Origin: Polyangiaceae bacterium
GTDB taxonomy: Bacteria; Myxococcota_A; Polyangia; Polyangiales; Polyangiaceae
Assembly: GCA_022842465.1 (NCBI GenBank)
Contig: JALHPN010000027.1
Location: 1-60,223, forward strand
Direction of reading: 5' to 3'
DNA: 60,223 bases
Positions 7,999-17,985 of this stretch are shown piece by piece. The notes below the pieces were generated by a model. The model was given only the letters and a program-made list of their open reading frames with translations, ran no database searches and was not told the origin of the DNA. A program made the position numbers and the translations under genes. Numbering within the stretch: the first letter of the stretch is position 1; each line of letters opens with the position of its first letter.

Positions 7999-8079
7999 AT
8001 GGATGTCGTCTTCGTCGCCCTGATCGGGATTCTGTTCGGCATGACGTTCGGCTTGATCCGCCTCTGCGAGCGGGTCTGA
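7999..8079 (+). CDS. 26-aa membrane peptide preceding kdpF
   Basis: ATG at 7999 opens a 26-codon frame encoding [20 protein letters not shown] and then RLCERV. It is one hydrophobic helix ending in a charged tail. GGGA 8-11 nt upstream can serve as a ribosome-binding site. Peptides of this shape are seen just upstream of kdpF in other bacteria, but I know no defined function. It may be an extra small subunit or regulator of the Kdp complex. It lies 14 bp before kdpF, clearly within the operon. Confidence 0.65.
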   Translation: MDVVFVALIGILFGMTFGLIRLCERV

Positions 8080-8093
8080 CGAAGGAGAACCCG

Positions 8094-8186
8094 ATGACCG
8101 TCTTCTATGTTCTCGGGGCCACGATCTCCGTGGGCCTCTTGGTCTACCTGCTCGTCGCCATGCTGAAGCCGGAGAGCTTCTCGTGA
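8094..8186 (+). CDS. kdpF: K+-transporting ATPase small subunit KdpF
   Basis: This 30-aa single-helix peptide ([20 protein letters not shown], then [10 protein letters not shown]) has the KdpF hallmark [12 protein letters not shown](S/K)F. KdpF stabilises the KdpFABC complex in the inner membrane. A strong AAGGAGA lies 5-11 nt before the ATG. Its TGA overlaps the kdpA GTG by 4 bases. Confidence 0.92.
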   Translation: MTVFYVLGATISVGLLVYLLVAMLKPESFS

Positions 8187-9934
8187 CCGCCAACGCCCTC
8201 CTCCAGATCCTCGTCTACTGCGTCCTCCTCGTCGCCGTGGCGAAGCCGCTCGGCAGCTACATGGCGCGCGTCCACGAGGGCGAAGCGAAGCTCGCCGAGA
8301 AGGTCCTCGGTCCCGGCGAGCGCGCCGTCTACCGGCTCCTGCGCATCGATCCGAAGGAAGAGATGACGTGGAAGACGTACGCGCTGGCCGTGATGTTCTT
8401 CAACGTCGCCGGGCTTCTCGTCGTCTACCTCCTCCAGCGCGCGCAGGCGGTCCTGCCGCTCAACCCTGCGGGTCTGGCCGCCGTCTCGCCGGACTCGTCG
8501 TTCAACAGCGCCGTCAGCTTCGCCTCGAACACGAACTGGCAGGGCTACGGCGGCGAGACGACGATGAGCTACCTCACGCAGATGCTGGGCCTCTCGGTCC
8601 AGAACTTCGTGTCGGCGGCGACCGGGATCGCCGTCCTCGTCGCGCTGATCCGCGGCTTCTCGCGGAAGACGACGCCGACGCTCGGGAGCTTCTGGACCGA
8701 TCTCGTTCGGACGACCCTCTACATCCTCCTGCCGCTGTCCTTCGTCGGAGCGCTCGTCCTGGTCTCGCAGGGAGTCGTCCAGACCTTCGCGCCCTACGCG
8801 CCTGTGACGCTGCTCGAGGCGACGAAGGACGCGGACGGCAAGGCGATCACCGTTCAGGTCATCGCGCTCGGCCCGGCGGCATCGCAGGTGATCATCAAGC
8901 AACTCGGTACGAACGGCGGCGGCTTCTTCAACGTCAACTCGGCGCACCCGCTCGAGAACCCGACGCCGCTCTCGAACTTCGTCGAGATGTTCTCGCTCCT
9001 GATGATCCCCGCGGCCCTCTGCTACACGTTCGGGCAGATGGTGAAGGACACCCGGCAGGGCTGGGCGCTCCTCGCGGCGATGTTCCTCGTCTTCCTGCCG
9101 CTGCTCTGGCTCTGCGTCACGCAGGAGCAAGCCGGAAACCCCGCGCTCGCGTCCCTGCCGATCGACCAGGCGGCGACCGCGCTGCAGTCCGGCGGCAACA
9201 TGGAGGGCAAGGAGGTCCGCTTCGGCATCACGAGCTCGGCCCTCTGGGCCTCGGCGACGACGGCCGCGTCGAACGGCTCCGTCAATTCGATGCACGACTC
9301 GTACACGCCCCTCGGCGGCCTCGTCCCGATGTGGCTCATGCAGCTCGGTGAGATCATCTTCGGCGGCGTCGGCTCCGGCCTCTACGGCATGCTGATGTTC
9401 GCGATCGTCGCGGTCTTCGTGGCGGGCCTGATGGTCGGCCGTACGCCCGAGTACCTCGGGAAGAAGATCGAGGCCTACGAGATGAAGATGGCCTCCCTCG
9501 TCATCCTCATCCCCCCCGCGCTCGTCCTCATCGGCACGGCGGTCGCGTGCGTCACCGAGGCAGGACAGAAGGGGCCGAGCAACCCGTCCACGCACGGCTT
9601 CAGCGAGATCCTCTACGCGTTCTCGTCGGCCGCGAACAACAACGGGAGCGCCTTCGCAGGCCTCGGCGCGAACACGCCCTTCTACAACACCGCGCTCGGG
9701 ATCTGCATGTGGTGCGCGCGCTACTGGCTCATCGTGCCGACGCTCGCCATCGCCGGATCGCTCGCGAAGAAGAAGCTCGTCCCTCGGACGAGCGGCACGC
9801 TCCCCACGCACACCCCGCTCTTCGTCTCGATGCTCGTCGCCGTCATCATCGTCGTCGGTGCGCTCACCTTCATCCCCGCCCTCGCGCTCGGGCCCATCGT
9901 CGAGCACCTCGTCGCCCACGGGTCGTCGTCATGA
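8183..9934 (+). CDS. kdpA: K+-transporting ATPase subunit KdpA
   Basis: This 583-aa polytopic membrane protein is the channel-like K+ binding subunit of KdpFABC. It shows the selectivity-filter type segments of the family, for example [16 protein letters not shown] and [20 protein letters not shown], and later [14 protein letters not shown]. Length is close to that of E. coli KdpA (557 aa), with about ten membrane segments. The GTG start is fixed by overlap with the kdpF stop; the stop overlaps the kdpB ATG (ATGA). Confidence 0.98.
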   Translation: MTANALLQILVYCVLLVAVAKPLGSYMARVHEGEAKLAEKVLGPGERAVYRLLRIDPKEEMTWKTYALAVMFFNVAGLLVVYLLQRAQAVLPLNPAGLAAVSPDSSFNSAVSFASNTNWQGYGGETTMSYLTQMLGLSVQNFVSAATGIAVLVALIRGFSRKTTPTLGSFWTDLVRTTLYILLPLSFVGALVLVSQGVVQTFAPYAPVTLLEATKDADGKAITVQVIALGPAASQVIIKQLGTNGGGFFNVNSAHPLENPTPLSNFVEMFSLLMIPAALCYTFGQMVKDTRQGWALLAAMFLVFLPLLWLCVTQEQAGNPALASLPIDQAATALQSGGNMEGKEVRFGITSSALWASATTAASNGSVNSMHDSYTPLGGLVPMWLMQLGEIIFGGVGSGLYGMLMFAIVAVFVAGLMVGRTPEYLGKKIEAYEMKMASLVILIPPALVLIGTAVACVTEAGQKGPSNPSTHGFSEILYAFSSAANNNGSAFAGLGANTPFYNTALGICMWCARYWLIVPTLAIAGSLAKKKLVPRTSGTLPTHTPLFVSMLVAVIIVVGALTFIPALALGPIVEHLVAHGSSS

Positions 9935-12012
9935 ACATCCACGCCAAGGCAAAGGGGGCACGGAAGCTCTTCGAGGGCCCCATCGTGAAGCGCGCCGTCG
10001 TCGACGCGTTCAGGAAGCTCGACCCGAGGCACCAGTTCCGAAACCCGGTCATGTTCGTCGTCGAGGTCGGGAGCCTCGCGACGACCGCCCTCTTCTTCCA
10101 CGCGCTCGCCGGGGAGGGCGAAGCTCCTGCCGGCTTCATCCTGGCCATCTCGCTGTGGCTCTGGTTCACGGTCCTCTTCGCGAACTTCGCGGAGGCGATG
10201 GCCGAAGGCCGCGGCAAGGCGCAGGCCGACGCCCTTCGCGGGGCGCGAAAGGACACGCCGGCGAAGAAGCTCGACGAGGCGCGAAGGGGTGCCACCGTCG
10301 CCACGGTCTCGTCGATGTCGCTCCGCAGAGGAGACATCGTCCTCATCGAGGCGGGCGACGACGTCCCGTGCGACGGCGAGATCGTCGAAGGTGTCGCCTC
10401 GGTGAACGAGGCCGCGATCACGGGCGAGAGCGCGCCGGTCATTCGCGAGTCGGGGGGAGACCGAAGCGCCGTCGTCGCAGGCACGCGCGTGCTCTCGGAC
10501 TGGATCATCGTCCGGGTCGCCGCGGATCCGGGAGAGACGTTCCTCGATCGAATGATCTCGATGGTGGAGGGCGCGAAGCGTCAGAAGACGCCCAACGAGA
10601 TCGCGCTCAACATCTTGCTCGCGGCGCTGACCATCATCTTCCTGCTCGCGACGGTCACGCTCCTTCCCTTCTCGCTCTTCAGCGTGAAGGCGGCGGGCAG
10701 CGGTCAGCCCGTCACCATCACGGTGCTGGTCGCGCTTCTCGTCTGCCTCATCCCGACCACCATCGGCGGCCTCCTGTCCGCGATCGGCATCGCCGGCATG
10801 GACCGGATGATCCAAGCCAACGTCATCGCGACGTCGGGCCGCGCGGTCGAGGCCGCGGGCGACGTCGACGTCCTCCTCCTCGACAAGACGGGGACGATCA
10901 CGCTCGGCAACCGGCAGGCGACGGCGCTTCATCCGGCACCGAACGTCACCGAGCGGGACCTCGCGGACGCCGCGCAGCTCTCGTCGCTCGCCGACGAGAC
11001 GCCCGAGGGGAGGAGCATCGTCGTCCTGGCGAAGGAGAGGTTCGACATCCGCGAGCGCAACGTCCGCGAGATGGGCGCGACGTTCGTGCCCTTCACGGCG
11101 CAGACGCGGATGAGCGGCGTCGACGTCGCGGGCCGCGAGCTCCGCAAGGGTGCGTCCGACGCCATCGCCGCGTACGTGAAGGCGAAGGGAGGCAGCTTCC
11201 CCGAGGCCGTCCAGGCGAGCGTCCAGCAGGTCGCGAAACGAGGAGGGACGCCGCTCGTCGTCGCCGAAGGCGCCAAGGTCGTCGGCGTCGTCGAGCTGAA
11301 GGACATCGTCAAGGGTGGCATCAAGGAGCGCTTCGCGGAGCTCCGGAGGATGGGCATCAAGACGGTCATGATCACGGGCGACAACCCGCTCACCGCTGCC
11401 GCCATCAGCGCCGAGGCCGGCGTCGACGATTTCCTCGCGGAGGCCACCCCCGAGGCGAAGTTGAAGCTCATTCGCGAGCACCAGGCGGGCGGGCGCCTCG
11501 TGGCCATGACCGGAGACGGGACGAACGACGCTCCGGCGCTCGCCCAGGCCGACGTCGCCGTCGCGATGAGCTCCGGCACGCAGGCCGCGAAGGAGGCCGG
11601 CAACATGGTGGATCTCGACTCGAACCCGACGAAGCTCATCGAGATCGTCGAGATCGGCAAGCAGATGCTCATGACGCGCGGCGCGCTCACCACCTTCAGC
11701 ATCGCGAACGACATCGCGAAGTACTTCGCGATCATCCCTGCGGCGTTCGCCGTGACCTACCCGCAGCTCGACCGACTCAACGTGATGCGGCTCGCGACCC
11801 CGGCGAGCGCGATCATGAGCGCCGTCGTCTTCAACGCGCTCATCATCGTCTTCCTCATCCCGCTCGCTCTCCGCGGGATCGCCTACAAGCCCATCGGAGC
11901 CGGCGCGCTCCTTCGACGAAACCTCGTCGTCTACGGCGCGGGCGGCGTCCTCGTGCCGTTCGTCGGGATCAAGCTCATCGACGTCCTGCTCGTCGCCCTC
12001 CACCTGACCTGA
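9931..12012 (+). CDS. kdpB: K+-transporting P-type ATPase subunit KdpB
   Basis: This 693-aa catalytic subunit hydrolyses ATP to drive K+ uptake through KdpA. Key P-type motifs are present: TGES at 164-167 (the regulatory Ser phosphorylation site in E. coli KdpB is this motif), the phosphorylation loop [13 protein letters not shown] with D318, and [10 protein letters not shown] and [19 protein letters not shown] in the P-domain. There are about seven membrane segments. Start is by ATGA overlap with kdpA; kdpC follows after 14 bp. Confidence 0.98.
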   Translation: MNIHAKAKGARKLFEGPIVKRAVVDAFRKLDPRHQFRNPVMFVVEVGSLATTALFFHALAGEGEAPAGFILAISLWLWFTVLFANFAEAMAEGRGKAQADALRGARKDTPAKKLDEARRGATVATVSSMSLRRGDIVLIEAGDDVPCDGEIVEGVASVNEAAITGESAPVIRESGGDRSAVVAGTRVLSDWIIVRVAADPGETFLDRMISMVEGAKRQKTPNEIALNILLAALTIIFLLATVTLLPFSLFSVKAAGSGQPVTITVLVALLVCLIPTTIGGLLSAIGIAGMDRMIQANVIATSGRAVEAAGDVDVLLLDKTGTITLGNRQATALHPAPNVTERDLADAAQLSSLADETPEGRSIVVLAKERFDIRERNVREMGATFVPFTAQTRMSGVDVAGRELRKGASDAIAAYVKAKGGSFPEAVQASVQQVAKRGGTPLVVAEGAKVVGVVELKDIVKGGIKERFAELRRMGIKTVMITGDNPLTAAAISAEAGVDDFLAEATPEAKLKLIREHQAGGRLVAMTGDGTNDAPALAQADVAVAMSSGTQAAKEAGNMVDLDSNPTKLIEIVEIGKQMLMTRGALTTFSIANDIAKYFAIIPAAFAVTYPQLDRLNVMRLATPASAIMSAVVFNALIIVFLIPLALRGIAYKPIGAGALLRRNLVVYGAGGVLVPFVGIKLIDVLLVALHLT

Positions 12013-12026
12013 CGCACCGAAAGACC

Positions 12027-12653
12027 ATGGACTCCCGAATTCCGGCTCCCGAAGCTGAACTTGCCGTCTCGGCGCCTCCGATGGGCTCGCTGCTCGCGAG
12101 AGCGGTGGGCATGGTCGGCGTCCTCACGCTCCTCACCGGCGTCGTCTACCCGCTCGCCGTCACCGGGATCGCGAAGGTGGCGTTCGCCGACCAGGCGAAC
12201 GGGAGTCTCGTCGTGAAGGACCGAAGGGTCATCGGCTCGCGACTCGTCGGCCAGCCCTTCGAGGATCCGAAGTACTTCTGGGGGAGGCCCTCGGCGACCA
12301 CCCCGGCGGGGTACAACGCCGGGTCCTCGGCGGCGACGAACTACGGGCCCACCAACGAGGCGCTCGCCAAGGCCGCCCGCGCGCGCATCGATGCGCTCCG
12401 CGCCGCCGATCCCGACAGCACGGATCCGGTCCCGGTCGACCTGGTCACCGCGTCGGCGAGCGGGCTCGACCCGCACATCACGCCCGCGGCGGCGCTCCAT
12501 CAGGTCAAGCGCGTCGCTCGGGCGCGTGCTCTCGGTGAGGACCGCGTCCGCGCGCTCGTTGTCGCCCATACGGAGGCGCGCACCTTCGGCCTGCTCGGCG
12601 AGCCCCGCGTCGACGTCCTCGCGCTGAACCTCGCCCTCGACGCGGCGAGATAG
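12027..12653 (+). CDS. kdpC: K+-transporting ATPase subunit KdpC
   Basis: This 208-aa protein has a single N-terminal membrane segment (about 24-46, VGMVGVLTLLTGVVYPLAV). The periplasmic domain carries KdpC hallmarks GSRLVGQPFEDPKYFWGRPSA, then AGSSAATNYGPTNEAL and SASGLDPHITPAAA. KdpC is an essential accessory subunit of the complex. The first roughly 20 residues are a slightly longer cytoplasmic leader than in E. coli. Confidence 0.97.
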   Translation: MDSRIPAPEAELAVSAPPMGSLLARAVGMVGVLTLLTGVVYPLAVTGIAKVAFADQANGSLVVKDRRVIGSRLVGQPFEDPKYFWGRPSATTPAGYNAGSSAATNYGPTNEALAKAARARIDALRAADPDSTDPVPVDLVTASASGLDPHITPAAALHQVKRVARARALGEDRVRALVVAHTEARTFGLLGEPRVDVLALNLALDAAR

Positions 12654-12662
12654 ACTGCAAGG

Positions 12663-15392
12663 ATGGCGAGCGCCCGTCCCGATCCCGACGAGCTGCTCCG
12701 ACGGGTCGAGGCCCAGGAGCGAAAGAAGAAGCGTGGCCGGCTCACGATCTTCTTCGGCGCCGCGCCCGGCGTGGGAAAGACCTTCGCCATGCTCCAGGAG
12801 GCGGGCTTTCTCCTGGAGGTCGAACGACGAGACGTCGTCGTCGGAGTCGTCGAGACCCACGGTCGCTTCGAGACGACGACCCTCCTCGCCGGGTTCGAGC
12901 GACTGCCGAGGAAGAAGGTGGCGTACGGAGGGACGACGCTCGAGGAGCTCGACCTCGATGCGGCCCTCGTCCGGAGGCCGAGCCTCCTCTTGCTCGACGA
13001 GCTCGCCCACACGAACGGGCCCGGCTCGAGGCACGCCAAGCGCTGGCAGGACGCCGAGGAGCTGCTCGACGCGGGCATCGAGGTGTACACGACACTGAAC
13101 GTGCAACACGTCGAGAGCCTCAACGACGTCGTCGCGCAGATCACCGGCGTCGTCGTGCGCGAGACGGTCCCCGACGCCTTCATCGACGCGGCCGACGACA
13201 TCAAGCTCGTCGATCTGCCGCCGGACGAGCTCCTCGAGCGGCTGCGCGAGGGCAAGGTCTACCTGCCCGCGCAGGCCGAGAAGGCGCTCGAGAACTTCTT
13301 CCAGAAGGGAAACCTCCTCGCGCTCCGCGAGCTCGCGTTGCGGAAGACGGCCGAACGCGTCGACGCCGAGATGCAGGAGTGGCGACGCGAGCACGGCGTC
13401 GAGCGGACGTGGGCCGCGACGGATCGGCTCCTCGTGTGCATCGGCGCGAGCCCGTACTCCGCGAACCTCCTCCGCGTCGGGCGGCGCATGGCCTCGGGCC
13501 TCCGCGCGCAGTGGTTCGCCGTCAACGTCGAGACGTCGGCGAGCTCGCGGCTCTTGCCGGGCGACCGGACGCGCATCTCCCAGAACCTGCGGCTCGCCGA
13601 GCAGCTCGGCGCCGAGACGGTGACGCTCACCGGCGAGCAACCTGCGGAGGAGATCCTTCGCTTCGCGCGCGAGCGCAACGTGACGAAGATCATCGTCGGC
13701 AAGCCTCGCGTGCTCCGCTGGCGCGATCGCTTCGGAAGATCATTCGTCGACGAGCTCCTCCTGGCCAGCGGGGAGATCGACATCTACGCGACGGTCGGGG
13801 AAGCGGAGAAGGCAGACCCCGTGCCTCACGCGACGAAGCACGGGGACACGCCGAGCCGCGATCGCCCTGGCGGATACCTCGCGGCAGCGTTGATGACGTC
13901 GGCCGTGACGGCCGTGTCCTTGACCGTCTTCGGGCGGGCCCATCCGGCGGATGTCGTGATGACATACCTGCTCGGGATCGTCGTCATCGCCACGCGGTTC
14001 GGATTCCGCGCGTCGATCGTCAGCAGCGTCGTCTCGGTGCTGGCGTTCGACTTCGTCTTCATCCCGCCCTACCTGACGTTCTCGGTCTCGGACCTGCGCC
14101 ACATCGCCACGTTCGCCGTGATGCTCATCGTGGCGATCGTCATCGCCACCCTCACCCAGCGCGTGCGCGATCAGGCCGAAGTGGCGCGCCGGAGCGAGCA
14201 GCGGACGATGCTGCTCTACGCCATGAGCCGAGAGCTGTCTCGGACGGAAGGCGTGAGCGCGCTCGCGCGCGTCGCCGCGCGCCACATCGAACAGGTCTTC
14301 GACGCGAAGTCGGCGGTCGTCACCGTGGACAGAGGCGGCGTGATCCGAACCGACGACGCCACCGGCGGCGTCGACGCGCCGATCCCGGACGAAGGCGTCG
14401 TGCGGTGGGTGCTCGCGCATCGCAAGCAGGCCGGGTTCGGCACAGGCACGCTCGCCGGCAGCCGCGGCTTCTACGTTCCGCTCGTCGCGTCGGGAACCGA
14501 CGGAAGCGCGCTCGGCGTGCTCGCGATCGATGCCGAGGAGCCGTCGCGCTTCGAGGACCCCGAGCAGCAGCGCCTCGCGGATGCCTTCGCGACGCAGCTC
14601 GCGTCGTCGCTGGAGCGTGCGCGTCTCGCCGAGGAGACCGAGCGGGCCCGCGTCCAGGTGGAGACCGAGCAGCTTCGTAGCGCGCTCCTGAGCTCCGTCT
14701 CGCACGACCTGCGTACGCCGCTCGCCGTCGTGCGCGGCGCCGCGAGCACGCTCGTCGACGACGACGCGAGGCTCGCAGAAGGGGCGCGCCGCGAGCTCGC
14801 CTCGGCCATCTTGGAGGAGACCGAGCGGCTCGACCGTCAGGTACGGAACCTCCTCGACATGACGCGGCTCGAGTCCGGCGGCGTCCACGTGAAGAAGGAG
14901 TGGCAGTCCCTCGAGGAGGTGGTCGGCGGTGCGTTCAACCGCATCGAGTCGCGGCTCGCCGGTCGGAGCGTGACCATTCGCGTTCCCGGCGACCTCGTCG
15001 CCCCCTTCGACGGCGTCCTCATCGAGCAGGTGATCGTGAACCTGCTGGAGAATGCGGCGAAATACACCCCGGAGACGACGCCGATCGACGTCGCGGCGAC
15101 GAAGGAGGACGGCGCGATCGTCGTCGAGGTCGCGGATCGTGGCCCGGGCGTCCCCGCGGAGGATCAAGCGCGCATCTTCGAGAAGTTCTACCGCGGCCCC
15201 TCGGAGCGAACGCGAGGCGGGGTCGGCCTCGGGCTCACGATCTGCAGGGCCATCCTCACCGCCCATGGCGGCCGCATCTGGGTCGACAACCGCGAGGGAG
15301 GCGGCGCATCCTTCCGCTTCGCGCTGCCGCTCGAAGGCGCGCCGCCTCCCGCGGGTCCCCTCCCCGAGATCACGGAGCGGACGGACACATGA
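12663..15392 (+). CDS. kdpD: Sensor histidine kinase KdpD
   Basis: The 909-aa protein has the full KdpD order. The N-terminal KdpD domain has Walker A FFGAAPGVGKTFAML near 30-45 and Walker B LLLLDELAHTN near 115. A universal-stress-like domain (about 250-370) and four membrane helices (about 400-505) follow. A GAF-like region (about 530-655), HisKA with SVSHDLRTPL and phospho-acceptor H681, and an HATPase with NLLENAAKYTP and GVGLGLTIC complete it. It senses low K+ or osmotic stress and phosphorylates KdpE. It starts 9 bp after kdpC and its stop overlaps the kdpE start (ATGA). Confidence 0.97.
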   Translation: MASARPDPDELLRRVEAQERKKKRGRLTIFFGAAPGVGKTFAMLQEAGFLLEVERRDVVVGVVETHGRFETTTLLAGFERLPRKKVAYGGTTLEELDLDAALVRRPSLLLLDELAHTNGPGSRHAKRWQDAEELLDAGIEVYTTLNVQHVESLNDVVAQITGVVVRETVPDAFIDAADDIKLVDLPPDELLERLREGKVYLPAQAEKALENFFQKGNLLALRELALRKTAERVDAEMQEWRREHGVERTWAATDRLLVCIGASPYSANLLRVGRRMASGLRAQWFAVNVETSASSRLLPGDRTRISQNLRLAEQLGAETVTLTGEQPAEEILRFARERNVTKIIVGKPRVLRWRDRFGRSFVDELLLASGEIDIYATVGEAEKADPVPHATKHGDTPSRDRPGGYLAAALMTSAVTAVSLTVFGRAHPADVVMTYLLGIVVIATRFGFRASIVSSVVSVLAFDFVFIPPYLTFSVSDLRHIATFAVMLIVAIVIATLTQRVRDQAEVARRSEQRTMLLYAMSRELSRTEGVSALARVAARHIEQVFDAKSAVVTVDRGGVIRTDDATGGVDAPIPDEGVVRWVLAHRKQAGFGTGTLAGSRGFYVPLVASGTDGSALGVLAIDAEEPSRFEDPEQQRLADAFATQLASSLERARLAEETERARVQVETEQLRSALLSSVSHDLRTPLAVVRGAASTLVDDDARLAEGARRELASAILEETERLDRQVRNLLDMTRLESGGVHVKKEWQSLEEVVGGAFNRIESRLAGRSVTIRVPGDLVAPFDGVLIEQVIVNLLENAAKYTPETTPIDVAATKEDGAIVVEVADRGPGVPAEDQARIFEKFYRGPSERTRGGVGLGLTICRAILTAHGGRIWVDNREGGGASFRFALPLEGAPPPAGPLPEITERTDT

Positions 15393-16090
15393 CGGCCCAA
15401 GGTCCCCTCATCTTGATCATCGAGGACGAGCCGCAAATGCTGCGGTTTCTCCGCGCGTCGCTCTCGACCCACGGCTACCGTCTCGTCGAGTCGACGACCG
15501 CTTCGGACGGCCTCGCTCAGGCCGCGGCTCGCAACCCCGACATCATCCTCCTCGACCTCGGCCTGCCCGATCTCGACGGCCTCGAGGTCACGCGTCGTCT
15601 TCGCGAGTGGGCACGGACGCCGATCCTCGTCTTGTCGGCGCGCGGCCAGGACGAGGACAAGATCAACGCCCTCGATGCCGGAGCCGACGACTACTTGACC
15701 AAGCCCTTCAGTGTCGGAGAGCTCCTCGCACGCATTCGCGTCGCGCTACGTCACGTGGCGACGTCGAGCGGCGGCCAGGAGCCGACGTTCTCGCTGGGAG
15801 ACCTTCGGATCGATCTCGCGAAGCGCGAGATCTTCGTCGGCGAGAGCGAGGTCCATCTCACACCGACCGAGTACAAGCTGCTCGCGACGCTCGTGAAGCA
15901 CGCGGGCAAGGTCGTCACGCACCGGCAGCTGCTCAGGGAGGTGTGGGGCCCCTCCTACGTCGAGCACACGCAGTACCTGCGCGTCTTCATGGGACAGCTC
16001 CGGCAGAAGCTCGAGCCCGAGCCGGCCAAGCCCCGCTACCTCGTCAACGAGCCGGGCGTCGGGTATCGCCTCAAGGTCCGGGGGGCCTGA
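15389..16090 (+). CDS. kdpE: Response regulator KdpE
   Basis: This 233-aa OmpR-family regulator has a receiver domain (about 6-118) with acidic pair E12/D13, phospho-acceptor D56 in LLDLGLPDLDG and KPF near residue 100. A winged-helix DNA-binding domain (about 135-230) contains HLTPTEYKLLATLVKH and ends LVNEPGVGYRLK. It should activate the kdp operon; candidate binding sites are the phased TTAC repeats at 7921-7966. The operon terminator overlaps its stop codon. Confidence 0.97.
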   Translation: MTAQGPLILIIEDEPQMLRFLRASLSTHGYRLVESTTASDGLAQAAARNPDIILLDLGLPDLDGLEVTRRLREWARTPILVLSARGQDEDKINALDAGADDYLTKPFSVGELLARIRVALRHVATSSGGQEPTFSLGDLRIDLAKREIFVGESEVHLTPTEYKLLATLVKHAGKVVTHRQLLREVWGPSYVEHTQYLRVFMGQLRQKLEPEPAKPRYLVNEPGVGYRLKVRGA

Positions 16091-16110
16091 GCGGCTCCGG
16101 CCGCTCTTTA
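16089..16110 (+). terminator. Terminator of the kdp operon (UNCG-type tetraloop)
   Basis: GAGCGGC (16089-16095) and GCCGCTC (16100-16106) form a perfect 7-bp stem. The loop is TCCG, an extra-stable UNCG-class tetraloop closed by C-G, and TTTA follows. The stem begins inside the kdpE stop codon. Confidence 0.8.
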
Positions 16111-16178
16111 CTGTTTCCTGATGTCGCAGCCCTCGCTCCTTACGCCTCCTTTCCCGCGCGCGGGGGAGACTGGTTGCG

Positions 16179-16430
16179 ATGTCTCCCTACCGAACACCGG
16201 CGACGAGCGTGTCCGACGGACAGGCGACCGACGCCCACGTCTGCCCGGACCTCGATCTGCTCCCGGCGCTCGCGGCCCTCTGGCTCGGGAGCATCGTCCG
16301 CGTCGCCCTCGGCGTCGTGGACGGCGATCCGCGCGGCGCGGAGGTCACCCTCGCGGCGCTCGCCGTCGTGGTCGTGCCGTACCTGGCGAGGGACGCCCTC
16401 GGCTGGTGCTTCCGGCGCCGCATGCTCTGA
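16179..16430 (+). CDS. Small hypothetical membrane protein
   Basis: The 83-aa product has a short polar leader and two hydrophobic segments (about 28-47, LPALAALWLGSIVRVALGVV, and about 56-70, TLAALAVVVVPYL). It ends in a basic RRRML tail. Third codon positions are almost all G or C, as in real genes here, which supports coding. No family recognised. It lies after the kdp terminator and 60 bp before the PAS-GAF gene, so it may be the first gene of that small unit. GGGGGAG lies upstream but about 11-17 nt from the ATG. Confidence 0.5.
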   Translation: MSPYRTPATSVSDGQATDAHVCPDLDLLPALAALWLGSIVRVALGVVDGDPRGAEVTLAALAVVVVPYLARDALGWCFRRRML

Positions 16431-16490
16431 GCGAGGCGGGCGGCTCGACGCCGCACGCGCGCAGCGGGCCGTCGGAGTAGAACCGAGCGG

Positions 16491-17552
16491 ATGCCCCTCA
16501 GGGAAGCCGTCCTCCGCGAGCTCGTCGATGCGATGCCTCACATCGTCTGGACCCAGGACGCGGCAGGCGTTGCGTCGTACTTCAATCGCGCGTGGATCGA
16601 TTACACCGGCCAGGACCTCGCGGCGACGCTCGCGGAAGGCCCGAGCACGTTCGTCCATCCCGACGACCGCGACGCCGTCCGCGCGGCCTTCGCCGCGGGG
16701 CGCGAGGAGGGCGGCCCGTTCGAGGCGACCTACCGGCTCCGACGCCAGGACGGCGAGTACCTGTGGCACTCCGCGCGGGTCGTCCCTCTCGGCCACGCGG
16801 AGGGCCGCGTCACGGGCTGGGTCGGCACCGCCGTCGAAATCGATCTCCAGCGACGCGCGGACCTCGAGAACCGCTTCCTCGTCGAAGCGACGAAGGTCCT
16901 CGGGACGTCGCTCGACGTGACGAAGACCCTCGACGACGTGGCGCGCCTCGTGGTGCCCCACCTCGCGGACTGGTGCGCGATCGATCTCGTCGACGAGCAG
17001 GGAGTCCTCTCGCGCGCCACGGTCGCCCACGTCGATCCGGCGAAGGTCGCCCTCGCGCGGGAGCTGTGGAAGCGCGCGCCTCCGCGGCCCGAGGAGCCGA
17101 CCGGGCCGTACGCGGCGATGCGGACGCGCGAGGCGCAGCACATCGAGGAGATCTCGGACACCCTCCTCGTCGAGCTCGTGACCGACCAGGAGCTCCTCGC
17201 CATCCTCCGCTCGCTCGGCCTCCGCTCCTCGATGTGTATTCCGCTCGTCGCGCGCGACCGGGCGCTCGGCGCCCTCACGCTGGTCGCGGAGGTCTCCGGC
17301 CGCCGCTACGTCGCGCGCGACGTCGCCTTCGCCCAGGAGCTCGCCCGTCGCATCGCCCTCGCCGTGGACAACGCGCGACTCTACGAGGAGGCGACGAGGG
17401 CAAGAGCAGCCGCGGAGGCCGTGGCGTCGGACATCATCGAGCAGAGCAAGGCGGTCGAGGCCGCGCTCCTCGCGATGCGCGCCGAGCGAGACGCCGCGGT
17501 CGCGCGGGCGCGCGCCCTCGAGGGCTCGGGGACCGCCGGCGATGCCCGGTGA
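16491..17552 (+). CDS. PAS-GAF sensor protein without an output domain
   Basis: This 353-aa soluble protein has a PAS domain (about 8-120, with HIVWTQDAAGVASYFNRAWI, FVHPDDRDAV and a PAC-like VVPLGHAEG) and a GAF domain (about 125-300, ending FAQELARRIALAVDNARLYEEA). A coiled-coil tail (about 300-350) follows. No kinase, cyclase or helix-turn-helix follows; the frame ends GDAR-stop. The PAS and GAF segments resemble those of the 1002-aa hybrid kinase at 21004, so it may be an adaptor that binds other sensors, or a kinase that lost its catalytic half. The next small gene overlaps its end by 11 bases. Confidence 0.78.
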   Translation: MPLREAVLRELVDAMPHIVWTQDAAGVASYFNRAWIDYTGQDLAATLAEGPSTFVHPDDRDAVRAAFAAGREEGGPFEATYRLRRQDGEYLWHSARVVPLGHAEGRVTGWVGTAVEIDLQRRADLENRFLVEATKVLGTSLDVTKTLDDVARLVVPHLADWCAIDLVDEQGVLSRATVAHVDPAKVALARELWKRAPPRPEEPTGPYAAMRTREAQHIEEISDTLLVELVTDQELLAILRSLGLRSSMCIPLVARDRALGALTLVAEVSGRRYVARDVAFAQELARRIALAVDNARLYEEATRARAAAEAVASDIIEQSKAVEAALLAMRAERDAAVARARALEGSGTAGDAR

Positions 17553-17808
17553 CCCCGTCCACGCCTCGGTGCCCGCGGCGCTCGGTGAGGTCGCCCTCGA
17601 GAAGCTCGTCAAGGTGATGGGACCCGTCACGGGGCGCCGCCTCTTCGACGACGCCCTCGCCGCCCTGTCGCTCCGCGCCGTCGACACGCCCGAGCAGCTC
17701 TACGCCGTCGGAGAGCACCTCTCCGCCCGGCAGAGCATGGCGGGCGCCGTCGGCGGGCTGATCTGCGTGGCGGCGGTGCTTCGCGGCGCGACCCCTCGTC
17801 CACGATGA
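17542..17808 (+). CDS. Small hypothetical protein coupled to the PAS-GAF gene
   Basis: This 88-aa predominantly helical protein starts MPGDPVHASVPAALGEVALE. It overlaps the PAS-GAF gene by 11 bases in another frame, which suggests translational coupling. The segment KLVKVMGPVTGRRLFDDALAALSL has a helix pattern, and a short Gly/Ala-rich stretch (GAVGGLICVAAVL) sits near the end. GC-rich third positions support coding. I do not recognise a family; a partner of the PAS-GAF protein is possible from position only. Confidence 0.55.
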   Translation: MPGDPVHASVPAALGEVALEKLVKVMGPVTGRRLFDDALAALSLRAVDTPEQLYAVGEHLSARQSMAGAVGGLICVAAVLRGATPRPR

Positions 17809-17818
17809 CGCCGAGGAG

Positions 17819-17836
17819 CGGATCGCGATCGATCCG
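17819..17836. repeat. Hairpin CGGATC-N6-GATCCG
   Basis: A perfect 6-bp stem, CGGATC (17819-17824) and GATCCG (17831-17836), sits 10 nt after the 88-aa gene. The same stem with another 6-nt spacer occurs at 39629-39646. There is no T-run, so it is a weak terminator candidate at best. Confidence 0.35.
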
Positions 17837-17985
17837 TTCGTCATGGTCGCCGACGCGCCGTGTCGTGGGCGCCGACCGACCGGTGATCAGGATGAGGAGC
17901 CGGCTACGATCGACCTGGTTTCCGTAGGTTGCGCACGAAGCACACACCCACCCACGCCGGCGCGCTCGTTGCGGGAGAGGCGCCC

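Noticed and set aside
9721..12003. Minus-strand frame opposite kdpB
   Set aside because: It is antisense to kdpB, whose P-type motifs are unmistakable.
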